The translations under genes and the position numbers were made by a program. 10,634 bases of DNA from CAYVUM01 sp964454795 (lineage in GTDB: Bacteria > Pseudomonadota > Alphaproteobacteria > Rhodospirillales > Defluviicoccaceae), in contig CAYVUM010000113.1 of assembly GCA_964454795.1 (NCBI GenBank), positions 1 through 10,634 of the forward strand. Reading direction: 5' to 3'. Every line of letters begins with the position of its first letter. Within the stretch, counting starts at the first letter, position 1. Shown one piece after another: positions 1 to 5,879 of the stretch. The notes beneath the pieces are model-generated. The model had not been told where the DNA came from and made no database searches. It was given only the letters and a program-made list of their open reading frames with translations.

Positions 1-1
1 G

Positions 2-1324
2 CGGGACTGCTCCCTCCAGCGGCGCCACCAGAAGGTGATCGAGGAAGCCCCCTCTCCCTTCGTGACCGCCGACCTGCGCCGGCGGATGGGCGAGGTCTCC
101 GTCTCACTGGCCAGGTCCGTCAAGTACTGCTCCGCCGGGACCGTCGAATTCGTCGCCAATCCGAAAGGAGAGTTTTTCTTCCTTGAAATGAACACCCGTC
201 TCCAGGTTGAGCATTCGGTCACCGAGTTCACCACCGGGCTCGACCTGGTGGAGTGGATGATCCGCATTGCTGCCGGCGAGCCACTCGATATCGCCCAAAG
301 TGCGGTGGAGCAGAATGGATGGTCGATCGAGGCGCGGATCTACGCCGAGGATCCGGATCGCGGTTTCCTGCCGTCGATCGGCCGGCTTGTCCGGTATCGT
401 GCGCCCCAGGACAGCGCCTCGCTGCGTGTCGACAGCGGCGTCTACGAGGGCGCGGAAATCTCCATGTTCTACGATCCGATGATTGCCAAGGTGACCAGCT
501 GGGAGCGGGACCGGCCCGCGGCAATCGAGGAGATGCGCCGGGCTCTTGACGACATTTACATCAAGGGGGTCCGCCACAACGTCGCGTTTCTGGCGGCGCT
601 GATGGCCAATCCGCGCTTCCTGGCCGGCGACTTCAGCACCAACTTCGTTGCCGAGGAGTATCCGAACGGCTTTGCACCGGCGCCGCTTGAGCCGCGTGAC
701 CTGAGCGACATCATCGCCGTGGCGGCGCTGATGCACCTCCGCTATGTCTATCGCGCGGCGCGGATCAGCGGCCAGATGCCGAACTATGGCAAACGGATCC
801 CGACGGAGTGGGTTGTGGTTGTCAACGGCGAATTCCATCCGGTGCGGATCACGCCCTACCACCGTGACGGCTCGGAAGAGGGCTTCGAGCTGGAAATCGG
901 CGAGCAGCAGGTTGCGATCCGCAGCGACTGGCAGATCGGCGATCCGGTGCTCGACTGCACCATCAACGCCAAGCCGCGGGCGTTCACCGTCGAGCGCAAC
1001 GGGCTCGGCTACCGCCTCCACCATCTGGGCGCCGAGGTCGATGTCATTGTTTATCGCGGTGACGTGGCCGAGCTGGCGCGGATGATGCCGAAGCGCAAGC
1101 CGCCGGACCTCTCGAAGTTCCTGGTCTCGCCGATGCCGGGGCAGCTCCGCTCGCTGGCGGTGGAAGCGGGCGAGAAGGTCAATCCCGGCGATGAGCTCGC
1201 CGTGGTGGAAGCGATGAAGATGGAGAACGCGCTGCGCGCGACCCAGAGCGCCCGGGTCGCCAAAATCCTGGCCAAGCCGGGCGATGTCCTCGCCGTCGGT
1301 CAGGCGATCCTGGAGTTCGACTAA
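2..1324 (+). CDS. pccA: Propionyl-CoA carboxylase, biotin-containing alpha subunit (5' partial)
   Basis: Biotin-dependent carboxylase subunit. It carboxylates biotin with ATP and bicarbonate so that the beta subunit (not in this window) can convert propionyl-CoA to methylmalonyl-CoA in the cytoplasm. The frame is open from the window edge, so about 225 N-terminal residues are probably missing compared with the usual ~660-670. Visible parts, in order: the end of the ATP-grasp domain with the EMNTRLQVEH active-site segment (around 188-217); the biotin carboxylase C-terminal domain with the IEARIYAEDP motif (around 330-350); a long middle region of the kind that links acyl-CoA carboxylase alpha and beta subunits (about 720-1110); and a C-terminal biotinyl domain starting near 1118. 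The biotin-accepting lysine of EAMKMEN is encoded at 1217-1219. The middle region and the presence of mutAB in the window favour propionyl-CoA carboxylase over acetyl-CoA or methylcrotonyl-CoA carboxylase. No clear terminator follows the stop codon. Confidence 0.96.
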   Translation, partial: RDCSLQRRHQKVIEEAPSPFVTADLRRRMGEVSVSLARSVKYCSAGTVEFVANPKGEFFFLEMNTRLQVEHSVTEFTTGLDLVEWMIRIAAGEPLDIAQSAVEQNGWSIEARIYAEDPDRGFLPSIGRLVRYRAPQDSASLRVDSGVYEGAEISMFYDPMIAKVTSWERDRPAAIEEMRRALDDIYIKGVRHNVAFLAALMANPRFLAGDFSTNFVAEEYPNGFAPAPLEPRDLSDIIAVAALMHLRYVYRAARISGQMPNYGKRIPTEWVVVVNGEFHPVRITPYHRDGSEEGFELEIGEQQVAIRSDWQIGDPVLDCTINAKPRAFTVERNGLGYRLHHLGAEVDVIVYRGDVAELARMMPKRKPPDLSKFLVSPMPGQLRSLAVEAGEKVNPGDELAVVEAMKMENALRATQSARVAKILAKPGDVLAVGQAILEFD

Positions 1325-1521
1325 GCCCGGCGGCGCCTGCAAAGAAGGCCCGGTTGCGGCACCTGATCCATTGTGTCCGGTGCACATCCGACCCGCCCGG
1401 CGGACTCATCGAAAGGGGTCTCTGCACCGGGGCAAGCGGCCCCCTCAGCAGGGCGGCGGCATGGCATGGCGGGAGCCGCGGGCGACGGAACCCGGCGGAG
1501 CGCTCCCGGCCCCGTCAATCC

Positions 1522-1830
1522 TCAGAAATAGTCCGAGCGCAGCACTTCCACGGTTGACATGAGAATGATGCCATGGTGCTGGCGGACGATAGCGCTCAGG
1601 TCTTCGAGAATGCGCGCCGCGGTCGCCTCCGAGACAACGACCATGATGACAACGTGCTGATTGGCGTCCGACAGTTGTGCGAGGTCCCATTGGGTGTGAT
1701 GCCCCTTGCCGGAGATCGCCCGGAGCACGGTGTAGCCCGAGGCGCCGAGATCATCGAGACCGCTGAGGATGCGCCGCGCAATCGGTGCGGCAATGACGAT
1801 CTCGACCTTTTTCTTGGTGTAGAGCTGCAT
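1522..1830 (-). CDS. sbtB: PII-like signalling protein of the SbtB type
   Basis: Small PII-superfamily protein of 102 residues, probably a trimeric nucleotide-binding regulator of the neighbouring bicarbonate transporter. What is seen: a ferredoxin-like pattern beginning VEIVIAAPIARRILSGLDDL, a short loop with GKG at residues 41-43 where classical PII proteins carry a longer T-loop, a hydrophobic strand (HVVIMVVV) and the end VEVLRSDYF. There is no uridylylation-tyrosine context as in GlnB/GlnK, and no paired-cysteine C-terminal loop as in cyanobacterial SbtB. It resembles the carboxysome-associated or transporter-associated PII-like proteins of proteobacteria. In cyanobacteria SbtB binds adenine nucleotides and inhibits SbtA; the same role here is inferred from order and spacing. 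The ATG at 1828-1830 is preceded by AAGGA (1836-1840) at 5 bases. It lies 19 bases downstream of the sbtA stop codon, so the two are probably one transcript. Confidence 0.87.
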   Translation of the reverse strand: MQLYTKKKVEIVIAAPIARRILSGLDDLGASGYTVLRAISGKGHHTQWDLAQLSDANQHVVIMVVVSEATAARILEDLSAIVRQHHGIILMSTVEVLRSDYF

Positions 1831-1849
1831 GCAGGTCCTTCCGCCGGCG

Positions 1850-2845
1850 TTACGGTCCGACAAGCAGGTTGGCGAGCGCAAAATAGAGCGGAATGCCGAT
1901 CAGGACGTTGAACGGGAAGGTCACCGCCAGGGACAGGGTCAGGTAGACGGCGGGATTTGCGTCAGGCAGGGCAATCCGCATGGCTGCCGGTACCGCGATG
2001 TAGGACGCGCTGGCGGTCAGGACCGTCAGCAACAGCGCACCGCCGAGGCTGAGACCGACGAGGGCCGCCGCACCCAGGCCCAGTGCTGCACCGATCAGCG
2101 GCATATAGATCGCGAACAGGATCACCCGCGGCCCCAGGGCCGTCGCACTGCGCATTTGTCGCGCCGCCACCAGCCCCATGTCCAGAAGAAACAGGCACAG
2201 CACCCCGAGGAACGGCTCGACGACGAACGGCTTGACCGTCTCCAGCCCGCGCTCGCCGGTGGCCCAGCCGATCAGGAAGGCGCCGACCAGCACGACGACG
2301 CTGCCGTTTAGGAAGATTTCCCGTAACACCTCGCGGGACTCCCCATCGCTTCCCGCCGGCGGATCGCCCGCGCTTCGCGATCTGCGGGCCAGAAACAGGC
2401 CGCTGATGATCGCCGGCGTTTCCATCAGCGCCATGACCGCAATCAGATAGGTCTCGTAGGAGACCCCCTGGACGTCGAGAAAACCGACGGCGGTCACGAA
2501 GGTGACGGCGCTGATCGAGCCGTAATGGGCGGAAACGGCGGCGGCCGTGATCGCATCCAGCCGGGTGGTCGCCCGGAGAAGCACAAAGCCGATAACCGGG
2601 ATCACGAAGCTGAGAGCGAGTCCGCTGGCGATCGTGCCGATGAAGCGGGCGTCCGGGGTCCCCGATGCCATCGCCGCACCGCCCTTGAAGCCGATGGCGA
2701 GAAGAAGGTAGAGGGCCAGTCCCTTGCCGATCTGCTCCGGGATCTGCAGGTCGGAGCGCAGCAGGGCCGCTCCCGCACCGAGCAAAAAGAACAGGATCAT
2801 CGGCGAGATCAGGTTGGCGAGTGCGAGATCGGCCACGTCGGTCAC
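1850..2845 (-). CDS. sbtA: Sodium-dependent bicarbonate transporter, SbtA family
   Basis: Inner-membrane permease predicted to import bicarbonate with sodium. The 331-residue product is almost entirely hydrophobic, with about ten membrane segments. Family hallmarks are SDLQIPEQIGKGLALYLLLA followed by IGFKGG (residues 31-56), AHYGSISAVTF (106-116) in the first half, and TASASYIAVPAA (277-288) in the second half, as expected of the inverted-repeat fold. The cytosolic loop between halves (about 153-177) is short and charged. I chose the GTG start at 2843-2845 because GGGAGGA lies 9 bases upstream and the protein then begins MTDVADLALANL, much like family members. The frame continues upstream to an ATG at 2950 (366 residues), with other ATGs at 2929 and 2863, but that extension lacks a membrane segment and these starts lack good ribosome sites. 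The gene is followed directly by sbtB. The substrate is inferred from family, not proven. Confidence 0.9.
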   Translation of the reverse strand: MTDVADLALANLISPMILFFLLGAGAALLRSDLQIPEQIGKGLALYLLLAIGFKGGAAMASGTPDARFIGTIASGLALSFVIPVIGFVLLRATTRLDAITAAAVSAHYGSISAVTFVTAVGFLDVQGVSYETYLIAVMALMETPAIISGLFLARRSRSAGDPPAGSDGESREVLREIFLNGSVVVLVGAFLIGWATGERGLETVKPFVVEPFLGVLCLFLLDMGLVAARQMRSATALGPRVILFAIYMPLIGAALGLGAAALVGLSLGGALLLTVLTASASYIAVPAAMRIALPDANPAVYLTLSLAVTFPFNVLIGIPLYFALANLLVGP

Positions 2846-3143
2846 GCCGATGCTTCCTCCCATCCCCTTGAACCGCAGAGCTGGCGGCGAAACCGTGGCA
2901 GCCGTTGCGTCCGGACGGCACGCGCCCATCCGATTGTGAGGATGTGACATTGGGTTCGCGAGGGCCGCCCGGTCAAGACAGGACTCCGATTGATGTCACC
3001 TGACGGGGGAGCGGATTAGCTGCACATCACCGCAGGCCGGGCGATACCGGCCGGAGCGGCGGGCCAAAGTCCCGCACTGAGGTTAAGCGCGTTCGGACGC
3101 TGCGAGCCGGGGTGGCTTCACGCAGTCAGCCGGGGCGGCGTCA
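2846..3143. other. Intergenic region upstream of sbtA
   Basis: No gene is supported here. The stretch is probably the sbtA leader and control region. Contents seen: a minus-strand TTGACC at 2976-2971 that could be a -35 element, but with only a poor -10 (CAATGT) 18 bases on; a spaced inverted pair GTGACAT (2944-2950) and ATGTCAC (2993-2999) that flanks that TTGACC; a GC hairpin GGCCGG-N6-CCGGCC at 3035-3052; and part of the direct repeat pair described separately. If transcription begins near the TTGACC, the upstream sbtA start codon candidate at 2950 would be excluded or leaderless. Confidence 0.5.
2855..2861 (-). promoter_or_regulatory. Ribosome binding site deciding the sbtA start
   Basis: On the minus strand this reads GGGAGGA, nearly a perfect match to the 16S rRNA anti-Shine-Dalgarno sequence. 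It is separated by 9 bases from the GTG at 2845-2843. It lies inside the longer open frame, just after an in-frame ATG at 2863, so it argues for a short GTG-initiated protein rather than the longer version. Confidence 0.65.
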
Positions 3144-3147
3144 CGCA
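3105..3147. repeat. Pair of 20-bp direct repeats, 23-bp period
   Basis: Copies at 3105-3124 and 3128-3147 both start AGCCGGGG and end TCACGCA. They are identical except at two positions (T/C at the ninth base, T/G at the thirteenth), and 3 bases separate them. The 23-bp period is close to two helical turns. They lie between the csp terminator and sbtA, about 260-300 bases upstream of the sbtA start. The second copy abuts the run of A residues that forms the T-tract of the csp terminator on the other strand. They could be a regulator site for sbtAB or a simple slippage duplication. Confidence 0.7.
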
Positions 3148-3214
3148 AAAGAAACCGAGGGCGGGATGGTCGGTATGACAACCTGAGATCCCGCCCACGA
3201 CAAAAGGCCTCGGT
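3144..3214 (-). terminator. Intrinsic terminator of the cold-shock gene
   Basis: Read on the minus strand about 60 bases after the csp stop codon, this region folds as a nested stem. The inner arms GGGCGGGAT (3196-3188) and ATCCCGCCC (3167-3159) enclose a 20-base loop. The outer arms ACCGAGG (3214-3208) and CCTCGGT (3160-3154) share two bases with the inner arm. The outer arm runs straight into TTCTTTT (3153-3147). Stem plus T-run at the expected distance from a strongly expressed small gene fits rho-independent termination and would insulate sbtA from csp transcription. Confidence 0.7.
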
Positions 3215-3272
3215 CATGTAAATGTTGACCGGACCTTATCGGAGTTATGTTTCTTGAGTCGGGTTGCGGTAA

Positions 3273-3482
3273 TCAGTCGAGAGCGACGAGATTTTCCGCT
3301 GCCGTTTTGCCGTTGCGGCCTGTGACCAGTTCATACTCCACTTTCTGGCCTTCGCGCAGTCCGCTCAGCCCCGCACGTTCGACGGCGGAGATGTGAACAA
3401 AGGCGTCCTGCGACCCGTCGCTCGGCCGGATAAATCCGTAACCTTTCGTCGGGTTGAACCACTTTACAGTCCCAGTAGCCAT
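3273..3482 (-). CDS. cspA: Cold-shock domain protein (CspA family)
   Basis: A 69-residue protein that is a single OB-fold cold-shock domain, expected to bind single-stranded RNA and DNA and act as an RNA chaperone in the cytoplasm. It begins MATGTVKWFNPTKGYGFI. RNP1 is KGYGFI (residues 13-18) and RNP2 is DAFVHIS (26-32). The length equals the usual 65-70 residues. The ATG at 3482-3480 is fixed by an excellent AAAGGAG five bases upstream and by the conserved N-terminus. The frame stays open further upstream (to 3797) only because of high G+C. The gene stands alone, divergent from the YgjP-type peptidase, and ends at an intrinsic terminator. Whether it is cold-induced, or growth-phase or constitutively expressed as many alphaproteobacterial paralogs are, cannot be told from sequence. 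Confidence 0.96.
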   Translation of the reverse strand: MATGTVKWFNPTKGYGFIRPSDGSQDAFVHISAVERAGLSGLREGQKVEYELVTGRNGKTAAENLVALD

Positions 3483-3816
3483 AGCTACTCCTTTCGCTAG
3501 GTCTTCAGTCGGCCCCTTGCCAGGATGTCGGGCCGGAAGTCTTCGACCGTGCACGGTGTCCAGAAGTAACTTGGCCCGAAAGCTGGGCAGCGTAACAAGG
3601 TACGTCGTGGCGAAGTGCGGCGATCGCCAATGAATTTGCATGGTCCGGTGGGGAATGCAAGTCCCGTTTTCGCGTCGGAAGAGTGCAGCGGAGCGGCCGG
3701 TCGCCCCGATCCGAGGTGGTTGCCGGAGGGCAGCGGGATCGCGCAGAGTGGCGATCGGGCGCGAGCGGGTGTCGCGCTCCATCGTCGCCCGCGGCAACCG
3801 GAACGGAAATCATGCC
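3483..3816. other. Divergent intergenic region between csp and the YgjP-type peptidase gene
   Basis: No gene is supported, although frames on both strands are open and arginine-rich. The csp leader and promoter, and the promoter for the rightward genes, should lie here. Seen: a perfect 12-bp palindrome ACCGTGCACGGT (3546-3557), a perfect 10-bp palindrome GGCGATCGCC (3619-3628), an inverted pair TTGCAT-N13-ATGCAA (3636-3660), and a hairpin GCGCGA-N7-TCGCGC (3759-3777). I could not place a convincing -35/-10 pair. A long structured leader is typical of some csp mRNAs, but nothing here proves it. Confidence 0.45.
3488..3494 (-). promoter_or_regulatory. Strong ribosome binding site of csp
   Basis: AAAGGAG on the minus strand, five bases ahead of the csp ATG. 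It fixes the start against the much longer open frame upstream and suggests high translation. Confidence 0.8.
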
Positions 3817-4623
3817 ATGGACCGGGGAACCGGCACCGAGACCCTGTGGATCCGCCGGTCCGCGACCGAGCGGGTCGCTGCCATCGACCTGGCCGGGCGT
3901 CCCCTGGTCGTGATCCTCCGCCGCAATCCCCGCGCCCGGCGGCTCATTCTGCGGGTCGCCTTCGACAGCGGCGAGGTCATCGTGACCCTGCCACCGCAGA
4001 CCCCCTGGGATCATGCTCTGGTGTTTGTGAGCAGCCGCTCCGGCTGGATCGCCGAGCGCCTCGACCGGTTGCCGCGGCGGGTCCCGTTTGGCGATGGTGC
4101 CCGCGTCCCGGTTCTCGGCCTTGAGCGGACCGTCCGCCATGATCCGGGCCAGCGAAGCGGCGCCGAACTCGTCAACGATGAACTCTGGGTGGGCGGCGAC
4201 GCCGCCGGCATCGCCCGTCGTGTCGAGCGCTGGTTGCGTCGCTGCGCCCTCGCGGAAGTCTCCGGGCGCTCCCGGACCAAGGCCGCCGCCCTCGGTGTGT
4301 CTGTCGGGCGGATCAGTGTCCGCGAGGTGCGCACCCGGTGGGGATCGTGCTCGGCGGACGGCAATCTCTCCTACAGCTGGCGGCTGGTCCTGGCGCCGGA
4401 ATTCGTGCTCGATTACGTGGTCGCCCATGAGGTCGCCCACCTCCGTGTCCGCGGCCACGGCCCGGACTTCTGGACGACCGTCGCTGATCTCGTCGGACCA
4501 CCGGCGGCTGCCCGGCAGTGGCTGCAGGCTCATGGTCCGGCCCTGCACCGCTACGGCCCGCCCGCCCGGCCCTCCGATTCCGCCACTGGCGCCCGGTCCA
4601 CTTCGAGCGCACGGTCCGGATAG
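3817..4623 (+). CDS. YgjP/SprT-like zinc metallopeptidase (M48-related, DUF45)
   Basis: Predicted zinc-dependent metallopeptidase of 268 residues, cytoplasmic, with no signal peptide or membrane segment. The catalytic core is clear: HEVAH at residues 204-208 (4426-4440), preceded by LDYVVA and followed by HGPDFW from residue 214, where the further zinc ligand of the family lies. The RTRWGSCS segment (about residues 170-177) is also diagnostic. The N-terminal part (IDLAGRPLVVILRRNPRARRLILRV) matches the beta-rich start of the family. The ATG at 3817 gives a typical length and start. It has only a weak ribosome site (CGGAA), and the frame is open back to 3640 with unconvincing arginine-rich sequence. 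Substrates of this family are poorly known, so no pathway is assigned. The last ~35 residues are low-complexity and look like a non-conserved tail. It is followed after 58 bases by ada. Confidence 0.9.
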   Translation: MDRGTGTETLWIRRSATERVAAIDLAGRPLVVILRRNPRARRLILRVAFDSGEVIVTLPPQTPWDHALVFVSSRSGWIAERLDRLPRRVPFGDGARVPVLGLERTVRHDPGQRSGAELVNDELWVGGDAAGIARRVERWLRRCALAEVSGRSRTKAAALGVSVGRISVREVRTRWGSCSADGNLSYSWRLVLAPEFVLDYVVAHEVAHLRVRGHGPDFWTTVADLVGPPAAARQWLQAHGPALHRYGPPARPSDSATGARSTSSARSG

Positions 4624-4672
4624 AACGCGCCCGCCCGGCCGCTTACGGTGGGTCGGCAGCCGCAACCGGAAC

Positions 4673-4676
4673 AGGA
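4673..4676 (+). promoter_or_regulatory. Ribosome binding site of ada
   Basis: AGGA five bases ahead of the ATG at 4682. It decides the start, because the same frame is open far upstream (to 4088) inside the preceding gene, where it encodes a proline- and serine-rich shadow. Confidence 0.6.
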
Positions 4677-4681
4677 CGCTG

Positions 4682-5839
4682 ATGACCATGAACGCCGATG
4701 CGATGAGCGCTTTCTCCCCCGCAACCCCACCCGCTGGCGGGCCTTCGCGATCGTCCGGCTGGAGCGACGAGCGGCGCTGGCAGGCGGTCCTCGGCCGCGA
4801 CCGCAGCGCCGACGGCGCCTTCGTCTACGCCGTCACCTCCACGGGGGTGTTCTGCCGCCCCTCCTGCCCGAGCCGCCGGGGCAGACGGGACAGGGTGATC
4901 TTCTTCGACGTGCCGGGCGCGGCGGTGCGCGCCGGCTTCCGCGCCTGCAAGCGCTGCCGTCCGGACCTCGCCGTCCCACGGGATCCGCGGCTCGCCGTGG
5001 TCGAGCGGGCTTGTGAGCGGATCGCCGCGGCGACGGACGGCGATCCGGCGCCCGGCCTCGCCGCCCTTGCCGCCGACGCCGGTTTGAGCCCGCAGCACTT
5101 CCAGCGACTGTTCTCAGCCGTAATCGGGGTGTCTCCGCAGCAGTACGCCGATGCGCTGCGCCTCGATCGCCTCAAAGCGGCCCTGAAGGCCGGTGAGGGG
5201 GTCGCCTCAGCGACGTACGGGGCCGGCTACGGCTCCGCCTCGCGGCTGTACGAGCAGGCGCCCTCCAGATTGGGGATGACGCCCGCGACTTATGCCAAGG
5301 GCGGTCGTGGCGCTCGGATTGTGTTCACCATCGTCGATGCGCCGGCTGTTCACGGCGGTGGGGCGGGGCTGGGGCTGGTTCTGGTCGCGGCGACGGCGCG
5401 CGGGATCTGCATGATCGCCCTTGGCGACGACGAGCCGGTGCTAGAGGCGGTCGTTTGCGCCGAGTTTCCGGCGGCCCTGATCAGCCGCGATGACGGCGGG
5501 CGGATGGCGGCACTGGTGACCGCCGTGCTCTCCGTGGCCGATGGCCGTGGCCCCCACCGCGACCTGCCGCTGGACGTCCGCGCCACTGCGTTCCAGCGCC
5601 AGGTCTGGCTGCGGTTGCAGGCGATCCCGCCCGGTGAGACCCGCACCTACGCCGGGATTGCCGCCGATCTCGGGCGGCCGGGGGCGGCGCGCGCGGTGGG
5701 GAAGGCCTGCGCGGACAATCCGCTTGCCCTGGTCGTGCCCTGCCACCGCGCCGTCGGCCGCGATGGCCGCTTGCATGGCTACCGCTGGGGGCTCGGACGC
5801 AAGGCGGCGCTGCTCGACCGGGAGGCGGGCCGCCGCTGA
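4682..5839 (+). CDS. ada: Ada: bifunctional methyl-phosphotriester/O6-methylguanine-DNA methyltransferase and AraC-type activator
   Basis: A 385-residue adaptive-response protein. It removes methyl groups from DNA by irreversible transfer to its own cysteines and, once methylated, activates alkylation-repair genes. Domains in order: N-terminal zinc methyl-acceptor domain with four cysteines, GVFCRPSC (C58, C62) and CKRC (C89, C92), where C58 matches the phosphotriester acceptor C38 of E. coli Ada; AraC-type helix-turn-helix (about 105-205, including LSPQHFQRLF and GYGSASRLY); and methyltransferase domain with VVPCHRAVGR, whose C354 is the O6-methylguanine acceptor, followed by YRWGLGRKAALL. 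All key residues are present, so full activity is expected. The N-terminus is about 20 residues longer than in E. coli. A second in-frame ATG follows two codons on, and a third at residue 8. No alkB or alkA lies in this window. The exporter gene follows after 40 bases. Confidence 0.97.
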   Translation: MTMNADAMSAFSPATPPAGGPSRSSGWSDERRWQAVLGRDRSADGAFVYAVTSTGVFCRPSCPSRRGRRDRVIFFDVPGAAVRAGFRACKRCRPDLAVPRDPRLAVVERACERIAAATDGDPAPGLAALAADAGLSPQHFQRLFSAVIGVSPQQYADALRLDRLKAALKAGEGVASATYGAGYGSASRLYEQAPSRLGMTPATYAKGGRGARIVFTIVDAPAVHGGGAGLGLVLVAATARGICMIALGDDEPVLEAVVCAEFPAALISRDDGGRMAALVTAVLSVADGRGPHRDLPLDVRATAFQRQVWLRLQAIPPGETRTYAGIAADLGRPGAARAVGKACADNPLALVVPCHRAVGRDGRLHGYRWGLGRKAALLDREAGRR

Positions 5840-5879
5840 CCACGTCGGGGCTGGCCGCCGCCCCGGCCTCCGGACGCAC

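Noticed and set aside
104..1387. A 427-codon minus-strand open frame opposite pccA
   Set aside because: Antisense shadow: no domain, and the opposite strand encodes the conserved biotin carboxylase and biotinyl domains without interruption.
1325..1521. Search for a bidirectional terminator between pccA and sbtB
   Set aside because: Several G+C-rich runs but no stem followed by a T-run on either strand; termination may be Rho-dependent.
3105..3147. CRISPR-like reading of the direct repeats
   Set aside because: Only two imperfect copies with a 3-base gap and no spacers.
3483..3797. Upstream extension of the csp frame
   Set aside because: The conserved csp start with AAAGGAG at 3482 is decisive; the upstream residues are not cold-shock-like.
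4088..4681. Upstream extension of the ada frame
   Set aside because: Overlaps the YgjP-type peptidase in another frame, has biased low-complexity composition, and the ATG at 4682 has its own ribosome site and a normal Ada start.
5541..5879. Upstream extension of the exporter frame into ada
   Set aside because: No membrane character, and it overlaps the conserved methyltransferase domain of Ada in another frame.
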